Of a stretch of DNA of 7,398 nt, positions 1-4,724 are shown piece by piece. Origin of the DNA: JAWLGW01 sp964569055. GTDB lineage: Bacteria; Planctomycetota; J058. The stretch covers positions 1-7,398 of the forward strand of contig CAZMSZ010000369.1 of the NCBI GenBank assembly GCA_964569055.1. Reading direction: 5' to 3'. The translations under genes and the position numbers were made by a program. Within the stretch, counting starts at the first letter, position 1, and every line of letters starts with the position of its first letter. The notes under the pieces were generated by a model. The model ran no database searches. It was not told the origin of the DNA and saw only the letters and a list, made by a program, of their open reading frames with translations.

Positions 1-1307
1 CCCTCCCGCGGCGCGAAGAAGGCGCGCACCTCGTCGGCGCGCGCCAGCACGTCCGCGCGCCCGAGCGCGATCAGCCGCTCGGCGTAGCCGCGGTCGAACA
101 GGAGGTACGAGGCCCAGTCGGCGTCGCGCCCCTCGCGATCGGCCTCGGCCGCGCCGAGCAGCAGCCGGTCGAGCAGGCGCAGCCGCCCGGCCGCGCGCAG
201 GGCGCGCAGCTCCTCGGTGGCGTGCTTGCCGAGGTCCTCGCTCGGGCGGAGCACGAGCGTGTCGAGGCGCTGGTAGTGGACGCCGCGCGTGCTGCGCAGG
301 ACCCCGCGCACCTCCTCGAGCGCGCTCTCGCTGAGCGACTCCTCCAGCACGTCGATCAGGGCGTTGGTCCGCTCGAGCACGTGCAGGTCGTAGAACACCG
401 GGTCGAGGAACAGCGCGTTGAGCAGCTTGCCGCCCAGGAAGAACGGGCTGGGGTAGCGCTCGACGCCGGCCTCCGAGCGGGTCTCGACCGACTGGGGTGC
501 GGCGAGGTCGTCGGGCGAGCCGTCGCCCGCCTCGGCGCGGTAGCCGAGCGCGACCACCACCAGCCGCTGCGCCCCCGCGCGGATCGGGGGCGCGAGCGGG
601 GTGTTGAAGCGGATCCCGCCGTCGCAGTAGTAGCTCCCGCCCACGCGACGGGCCGGGAACACGAACGGGATCGCCGCCGAGGCGAGCACGTGGGCGGCGC
701 TGATCCGCTCGCGCCGCCACGTCCTCCGGGGGTCGTGGCTGGGGCGGAACGTCACGCCCGGGGCGAGGTGGGTGAAGATCGTGGTGCAGCCGCTCCCCAC
801 GTGGAGCGCCGCGATCATCAGCCCGAGCACCTGCCCGGCTGCGACCTGCGCGTCGAGGCGCGCCCAGGGGATCGCGTCGGTCACCAGCCGCTCGAGCGGG
901 CGCGAGTCGAGCACCGAGCGCCCCAGCCGCTCGGACGGGCCCCCGCTCACCAGCCGTCGCAGCGCCGCGATCCGGCCGGCGACACCCTCGGGCAGGTGCC
1001 CCGACAGGCCGCGCCAGCCGACCACCCCGCTCACGAGCACGCGCAGGTGGTTCTCGAGCGCGAGCGTCCGCCACAGCGCGGCGAGGCGCTCCACGTCGAG
1101 GTCGCCCCGATCGGCGTGGGCCGCGAGGAAGGCGGCGTTGATCGCGCCGACCGAGGTCCCCGAGAACATGCGGAACGGCGGCGCGTCGGCCGGCCGGCGC
1201 CCGAGCACCTCCACGATCCCGCGCACCGCGCCGACCGCGTACGCCCCGCGGGCGCCCCCGCCCGAGAGGACGAGGGCCACGGCGTCGGACGGGAGCGCGC
1301 TCGGCAC
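1..1307 (-). CDS. Patatin-like phospholipase (3' end cut by window edge)
   Basis: Patatin-family serine hydrolase, expected to release fatty acids from phospholipid or other acyl-lipid substrates with a Ser-Asp dyad. About 435 residues are visible. The three family hallmarks are in order: the glycine-rich oxyanion loop GGGARG (residues 16-21), the nucleophile elbow GTSVG (Ser52) and the second catalytic residue in CDGG (Asp229). No signal peptide or clear membrane segment is seen, so a cytoplasmic or peripheral location is likely. The C-terminal stretch after about residue 260 contains DWASYLLFD and a final helix ending in RAFF, which resemble the ends of bacterial patatins of about 400-430 residues; probably only a few residues are missing. 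The start is GTG at 1307, chosen because GGAGG lies 5 nt upstream; a GTG two codons earlier overlaps that site. The gene diverges from the zinc-ribbon gene beyond the gap. Substrate and physiological role cannot be read from sequence. Confidence 0.93.
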   Translation of the reverse strand, partial: MPSALPSDAVALVLSGGGARGAYAVGAVRGIVEVLGRRPADAPPFRMFSGTSVGAINAAFLAAHADRGDLDVERLAALWRTLALENHLRVLVSGVVGWRGLSGHLPEGVAGRIAALRRLVSGGPSERLGRSVLDSRPLERLVTDAIPWARLDAQVAAGQVLGLMIAALHVGSGCTTIFTHLAPGVTFRPSHDPRRTWRRERISAAHVLASAAIPFVFPARRVGGSYYCDGGIRFNTPLAPPIRAGAQRLVVVALGYRAEAGDGSPDDLAAPQSVETRSEAGVERYPSPFFLGGKLLNALFLDPVFYDLHVLERTNALIDVLEESLSESALEEVRGVLRSTRGVHYQRLDTLVLRPSEDLGKHATEELRALRAAGRLRLLDRLLLGAAEADREGRDADWASYLLFDRGYAERLIALGRADVLARADEVRAFFAPRE

Positions 1308-1312
1308 GGGCA

Positions 1313-1317
1313 CCTCC
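1313..1317 (-). promoter_or_regulatory. Ribosome binding site of the patatin gene
   Basis: GGAGG read on the minus strand, followed by a 5-nt spacer (TGCCC) and GTG at 1307. It decides between the in-frame GTG codons at 1325, 1313 and 1307: only 1307 has normal Shine-Dalgarno spacing. Confidence 0.7.
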
Positions 1318-1329
1318 GGTGAGCGCACC

Positions 1330-1358
1330 AGGTTCGCGGCCGCGCGGCGGGGTGACAA
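1330..1358 (-). promoter_or_regulatory. Possible promoter of the patatin gene
   Basis: On the minus strand TTGTCA (1358-1353, one mismatch to TTGACA) is followed after 17 nt by GAACCT (1335-1330), a poor -10 element. The spacing is right and the elements are conspicuous against the GC-rich background, and initiation would fall just upstream of the ribosome binding site. The -10 match is weak, so this is only a candidate. Confidence 0.25.
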
Positions 1359-1377
1359 GGCCGGCGGGCCCGCGCGC

Positions 1378-1477
1378 NNNNNNNNNNNNNNNNNNNNNNN
1401 NNNNNNNNNNNNNNNNNNNNNNNNNNNNNNNNNNNNNNNNNNNNNNNNNNNNNNNNNNNNNNNNNNNNNNNNNNNNN
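1378..1477. other. Assembly gap (100 Ns)
   Basis: A run of exactly 100 N, the usual placeholder for a scaffold gap of unknown true length. It removes the start and promoter of the following plus-strand gene. Any reading frame drawn across it is meaningless, and a further small gene could be hidden here. Confidence 0.97.
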
Positions 1478-2808
1478 TCAACGCGTCGCGAGAGCTCCGC
1501 AAGCTCCGGGACGAAGCGCGCGCCAGCCAGGACGCGCGCTGGCAGGAGCGGCGGGCCGAGGCCGCCCCCGTGCTCCGGGCGCCGCCGGAGCTGGCGGGGC
1601 AGACGTGCGAGGCGAGCTGCCCGTGCGGCGTGAAGGTCACGAACACGGTGCAGGTGTTCTTGGACCGGGTCGCGCGCAACCGCACCCGCTGCGCGCGCTG
1701 CGGCAACGAGCTGAGGCTGCCGGCCGTGGTGAGCGAGCTGGTGGAGCGGCTGGGGCGGGCGGGCTCGGCCGAGCTCGCGGCGGAGGTCGAGTACGGCTGC
1801 CCGAGCTGCGCGCGCGCCTTCCGGCGGCCGCTCGGCGACCTCGTCCGAATGGTGCAGCGCGACCGCGCGCGCTGCCAGCTGTGCGGCGACGCGCTGGAGC
1901 TGCCCGCGGCCGCCCACGAGGCCGCGGCCGCGCTGGCGCGCGAGGGGCGGGGGCAGCAGGAGCGCTCGGTCGCCTGCCCGATCTGCGACCGGGGGGCGGT
2001 CCACACGGGGGGCGGCGCGGTGACCTGCGCGTTCTGCGGCGCGAGCTTCGCGGTGGCGAAGGGCGCCGACCGCGGCCACCCGCCGCCGCTCGAGCTTGAG
2101 CCGGCGTCGCCGGGCGAGCTGGCGCCCTTCCTGAAGCGGATCCGCGCGACGGCGCCCGCCGCCGCCACGCTCCTGGCCGCGCGGGCCAAGCGAGGCGAGG
2201 TGACGATCGCCGAGGCGGTGATCCTGGCGGCGCGCCTGGAGAGCTTGGCGCCCTGGTCGCCGCGCGCGGCGGAGGAGGCGACCACCTTCCCCTTTCCGCC
2301 CGACGAGGCGGTCCCGATCCTGGCCACCCTCGTCGCGCCCGGCGCCGTCTACCACACCGACCGCCGGGACCTCAGCGACGGCGGGGTCCTGTTCATCGAC
2401 CTCGGCACCGCCGCGAAGGTCAACAAGCTGCGCGCGGTGGCCAACGTGCTGAGCGTGGCCACCCTGGCCCTCGGCGGCGGCGGCGCGTTCTACCTCGACG
2501 TCGCCGACACCCCCGACACCCATGAGCTGTGCCTCGAGCTCGATCCCGACCGGGGCGGGACGCTGATCCGGCTCGGCTTTCGCAAGAACTCGGGCAAGGT
2601 CCGCGCCCTCCCCGCGGCCATGAAGAAGGGGCTGCAGCGCGCCTTCGCCGAGATGCCGGCCGCCCTCTCGACCTACCTGCTGCGCCTGGCCCTGTTCGGC
2701 CCGTGGGCCAAGGGCAAGCCCCTGTTCCTCGCGACCGCCGCCGCGGCGCGAGCCAGGCTGCAGGCGCTCGGGCTGCCGCTGGACCTCCTCGGTCCGCTCG
2801 GGTGGTGA
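1478..2808 (+). CDS. Triple zinc-ribbon protein of unknown function (5' end lost in gap)
   Basis: I do not recognise the family. 442 residues are visible before the TGA at 2806-2808. The N-terminal part holds three Cys clusters: Cys codons at 1618/1624 (CPC, with another Cys at 1606) pairing with CARC at 1690/1699; CPSC at 1798/1807 pairing with CQLC at 1873/1882; and a classic short ribbon, CPIC at 1975/1984 with CAFC at 2026/2035. The first two are a tandem duplication. Each should bind one zinc ion and act in protein or nucleic-acid contact. From about 2090 a roughly 240-residue region follows. It has an acidic/Pro-rich linker, an Ala-rich helical part, a predicted beta-rich part around FIDLG (from 2392), a mildly hydrophobic Gly-rich stretch (2428-2502), and a helical C-terminus with Lys/Arg (KKGLQR). 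It is too weakly hydrophobic to call a membrane protein. The charged sequence right after the gap looks coding, with no good start codon, so the start probably lies in the gap. It converges on hemJ, 30 bases apart. Confidence 0.8.
1618..1947 (+). repeat. Tandem duplication of a zinc-ribbon unit within the gene
   Basis: Two coding copies, 1618-1764 and 1801-1947, with a 183-nt (61-residue) period. Aligned without gaps, 16 of 49 residues are identical, including three of the Cys positions (1624/1807, 1690/1873, 1699/1882) and the following G-x-x-L-x-LPA segment. The spacing between the two Cys pairs is the same in both. The first copy has CPC where the second has CPSC, so its fourth ligand is displaced and may come from Cys 1618 or 1606. 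Confidence 0.75.
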
Positions 2809-2838
2809 GCCGAGGTCGGGCGGCCGGCGCGGACCTCC

Positions 2839-3264
2839 TCAGAACGGCTTGAGCACCGCGAGCAGCACCGCCGCCGCCGCGAGCGCGAGCCCGCCCGCGC
2901 CGATCGCGGTCCAGGCCTGCGGGGTGCGCGTGGTCCCCGCCTCGAGCTTGCGGCGCGAGGCGGCCAAGAACCCGTGCATGCCGGAGAGCAGGAGCACCAG
3001 CGTCAGCTTGGCGTGCAGCCAGCCGCTCTTCATGAGGGCCGGGTTCATGACGAGCAGCGTGATCCCGAGCGCCCAGGCCAGCACCAGCCCCGGGGTGACC
3101 CACCAGCGCAGGACGCTCCGCTCGACGGTCCCGAGCGCCGCGCCCTCGGGCGAGGTCGCGCCGACCCGCGCGTGCGCCGCGTACAGCCAGGGCAGCGCGA
3201 GCATGCCGCCGACCCAGAGCACGACGGCCAGCAGGTGGAACGCCTTGACGGCGAGATAGGCCAT
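2839..3264 (-). CDS. hemJ: Protoporphyrinogen IX oxidase HemJ
   Basis: 141-residue integral membrane protein of the HemJ (UPF0093) family, which oxidises protoporphyrinogen IX to protoporphyrin IX, the penultimate step of haem synthesis, in the cytoplasmic membrane. Family marks: the N-terminal KAFH with His10 in segment 1, Arg53 at the start of segment 2 (VLRWWVTPGL), the signature WLHAKLTLVLLLSGMHG (82-98; His84, Lys86, His97), and the C-terminal VLKPF. Four hydrophobic segments lie near residues 3-28, 54-74, 82-101 and 117-138. Length matches compact HemJ proteins. ATG at 3264 is chosen because AGGAGG stands 4 nt upstream; the frame stays open 53 codons further upstream, but that extension is Arg/Ser/Thr-rich, unlike the family and partly made of the hexamer repeat. 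No other haem gene is visible. It diverges from the membrane zinc-ribbon gene and converges with the triple zinc-ribbon gene. A related CopD-type membrane protein is the only alternative and fits less well. Confidence 0.92.
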   Translation of the reverse strand: MAYLAVKAFHLLAVVLWVGGMLALPWLYAAHARVGATSPEGAALGTVERSVLRWWVTPGLVLAWALGITLLVMNPALMKSGWLHAKLTLVLLLSGMHGFLAASRRKLEAGTTRTPQAWTAIGAGGLALAAAAVLLAVLKPF

Positions 3265-3268
3265 GGAC

Positions 3269-3281
3269 CCTCCTCTCCTCC
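3269..3281 (-). promoter_or_regulatory. Ribosome binding site of hemJ
   Basis: Purine run read on the minus strand with a perfect AGGAGG at 3274-3269, 4 nt before ATG 3264, and a second GGAGG at 3281-3277. It fixes the start at 3264. Confidence 0.75.
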
Positions 3282-3294
3282 GCCGAACCGCGTG

Positions 3295-3320
3295 CCGGCG
3301 GGGCCCCCTACTCCCGCCGG
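3295..3320. repeat. 8-bp perfect inverted repeat upstream of hemJ
   Basis: CCGGCGGG (3295-3302) and CCCGCCGG (3313-3320) are exact reverse complements around a 10-nt loop. T-A and G-T pairs just outside could lengthen a stem slightly. It lies 30 bases upstream of the hemJ start and just downstream of a TTGACC on the minus strand (3338-3333), the place expected for a -10/start-site operator or a 5'-leader hairpin. No good -10 hexamer is visible. In DNA this GC-rich, arms built only of G and C can arise by chance. Confidence 0.4.
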
Positions 3321-3360
3321 TATCCGCGGCGCGGTCAAGGGGGGCGGGGAACGACTCCTC

Positions 3361-3394
3361 GTGCGCGTGCTCGTTCGTGCTCGTGCTCGTGCTC
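3361..3394. repeat. GTGCTC hexamer tandem array
   Basis: Units read GTGCGC, GTGCTC, GTTC (short), then three perfect GTGCTC copies. It is a small microsatellite in the divergent intergenic region, too short and too regular to be coding. Its length of six is a multiple of three, which keeps the antisense extension of the hemJ frame open through it. Confidence 0.7.
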
Positions 3395-3436
3395 CCGAAG
3401 CGCTGAGGCGCGTCGCGCCCCACCCTTCGATCCTGC

Positions 3437-3442
3437 TACCCT
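3437..3442 (+). promoter_or_regulatory. Possible leaderless -10 element (TANNNT type)
   Basis: TACCCT sits 6 nt before the GTG at 3449, and no Shine-Dalgarno-like sequence precedes that GTG. A TANNNT motif at this distance is typical of leaderless transcripts in several GC-rich phyla. No convincing -35 is seen, so this is a weak call. Confidence 0.25.
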
Positions 3443-3448
3443 GCCGGC

Positions 3449-4720
3449 GTGGACGCGGGCCGAGGAGCGCAGCTGGCGGCGGCGCGGGCGGCGCTGACGC
3501 GGATCCGGCTGCGACGCGCCGTCGATCGGCGCCACGCCTGGCGCGGCGCCGCCGTGGCGGTCCTGGCCCTGGCGGTCGTGCTCGTGCCCGGCTCGTTCCC
3601 GCTCTCGAGCCTGGCGGAGGTCGAGCTCCCTCGCTGGGCCAGCCTCGGGGTCGGCCTGGTGCTCTGGCCGTTCTTCGCGGTGCTGCTGGTGGGCGGCGCG
3701 CTCCTCGTGCCGCCCCTGTTGCTCCTGCTGCTGCGCCTGCCGCTGCTCGGGTGGAGCGCCGCGCGCGGCGTCGCGTCGTGCGCTCGCGCGCGCCGGCGCG
3801 CGGCGCGCCGCGCCGAGGCCGAGGCGCAGCTCGCGGCGCTGGGCCGGGTCGAGGGCGCGTGGGCCGCGGACGACGAGGAGCGCCGCGCCGCGCTCCGCGA
3901 GCTCGCGCGCGCGGACGCGGCCCTGGGGATCGACGGGCAGGGCGCGCTGTGCGCGCGCGCCGCGGCCGTACCCCCGCGCGACTGCCCGGACTGTGGCGCG
4001 CCGCTCGGCGCGCCCGGCGAGGGCCTGCTCCGCTGCGCGCACTGCGGGCACGAGCGCTACGACCCGCCGCCCGCGGCGCGCGCGGCGCTCGAGGAGGGTC
4101 GGCGGATCCTGGCGCAGGTCCGCGCGGGCGGCGGAGGGGGGCGCAGCCGCGACGCGCTGTGGGAGGCGCTGCGCCGCGCCGAGGGGCTGGACGCGCAGCT
4201 CCGCCGCCTCGCCAAGCTCGCCGTGTTCTACGGCGCGTGCTGCGCGCTCGCCGTGGGGCTGGCCGTCGCGGAGTCGAGCTGGGCGTACCTCCCGCTCCTG
4301 GTGGGTCTGTTGGGCTCGCTCGCGATCCCCCCGCTGCTGGCGCTGTTCGTCGGGCGGTGGCTCGACCTGCGCTTCCGGCGGTTCGGGCCCGGCTACCGGC
4401 GCTACGAGGAGGCGCTCGCCGGCGACATCGTGCGCGAGGTCACCGCCCGCGGCCAGCTCGGCCTCGACGAGCTCGCGGCGACGCTCGGCGTGGCGCGCGC
4501 GCACGTCGACGAGGTGCTCGCGCGGCTCCACGCCGACGGCGGCCTGCCGCTCCACCACGACCGCGAGCGAGACCTGCTCCTCGGGGCGCAGGCCAGCGCC
4601 ATGGGCACGAACACCTGCCCGCGCTGCGGCGGCGACCTCGAGCCCGCGGCCCGGGGCCGGATCGTGTGCAGCCACTGCGGCGGGGCGGTGAGCGCCCGCG
4701 AGGAGACGGAGCGCGGGTGA
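3449..4720 (+). CDS. Membrane protein with two zinc ribbons and a winged-helix-like domain
   Basis: Unrecognised 423-residue protein. Order: basic N-terminus (18-32); hydrophobic segments at about 33-50 and 66-99 (the latter long); an Arg-rich stretch (107-121) and charged helical linker; zinc ribbon 1 with C179/C182 and C196/C199; another helical linker with a Gly run; hydrophobic segments at about 256-274 and 279-302; a basic stretch (RWLDLRFRRF); a helix-turn-helix-like segment (327-362, with LDELAATLGV and VDEVLARL) and a possible wing (366-379); zinc ribbon 2 at the C-terminus with C390/C393 and C407/C410. The basic flanks predict an even number of crossings, with both ribbons and the HTH in the cytoplasm. 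A membrane-tethered regulator or scaffold is possible, but this is inference; winged helices also serve protein contacts. The GTG start gives the basic N-terminus before segment 1 but lacks a clear ribosome site. Its stop is 4 bases from the kinase stop, tail to tail. The reading frame and hydrophobic pattern make the gene itself secure. Confidence 0.85.
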   Translation: MDAGRGAQLAAARAALTRIRLRRAVDRRHAWRGAAVAVLALAVVLVPGSFPLSSLAEVELPRWASLGVGLVLWPFFAVLLVGGALLVPPLLLLLLRLPLLGWSAARGVASCARARRRAARRAEAEAQLAALGRVEGAWAADDEERRAALRELARADAALGIDGQGALCARAAAVPPRDCPDCGAPLGAPGEGLLRCAHCGHERYDPPPAARAALEEGRRILAQVRAGGGGGRSRDALWEALRRAEGLDAQLRRLAKLAVFYGACCALAVGLAVAESSWAYLPLLVGLLGSLAIPPLLALFVGRWLDLRFRRFGPGYRRYEEALAGDIVREVTARGQLGLDELAATLGVARAHVDEVLARLHADGGLPLHHDRERDLLLGAQASAMGTNTCPRCGGDLEPAARGRIVCSHCGGAVSAREETERG

Positions 4721-4724
4721 CCGC

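Noticed and set aside
222..1322. 366-codon open frame on the plus strand
   Set aside because: Antisense shadow of the patatin gene, rich in Arg, His and Glu.
1364..1373. GCGGGCCCGC palindrome beside the gap
   Set aside because: Pure G/C palindromes of this size are common in such GC-rich DNA, and nothing else supports a function.
2812..2837. Hairpin GAGGTC...GACCTC between convergent genes as a terminator
   Set aside because: Only a 6-bp stem with a 14-nt loop and no T tract on either strand; expected by chance at this GC.
3347..3376. GGGGAAC with a downstream CGTT as an ECF-type promoter
   Set aside because: The -10 part is only a partial match within the hexamer array, and the spacing is not convincing.
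3265..3423. 53-codon N-terminal extension of hemJ
   Set aside because: AGGAGG directly before ATG 3264 and the usual HemJ N-terminus favour the shorter form; the extension is low-complexity and partly hexamer repeat.
3335..4675. 446-codon open frame on the minus strand
   Set aside because: Antisense to the membrane zinc-ribbon gene; Arg/Glu/Gln-rich product with no recognisable domain.
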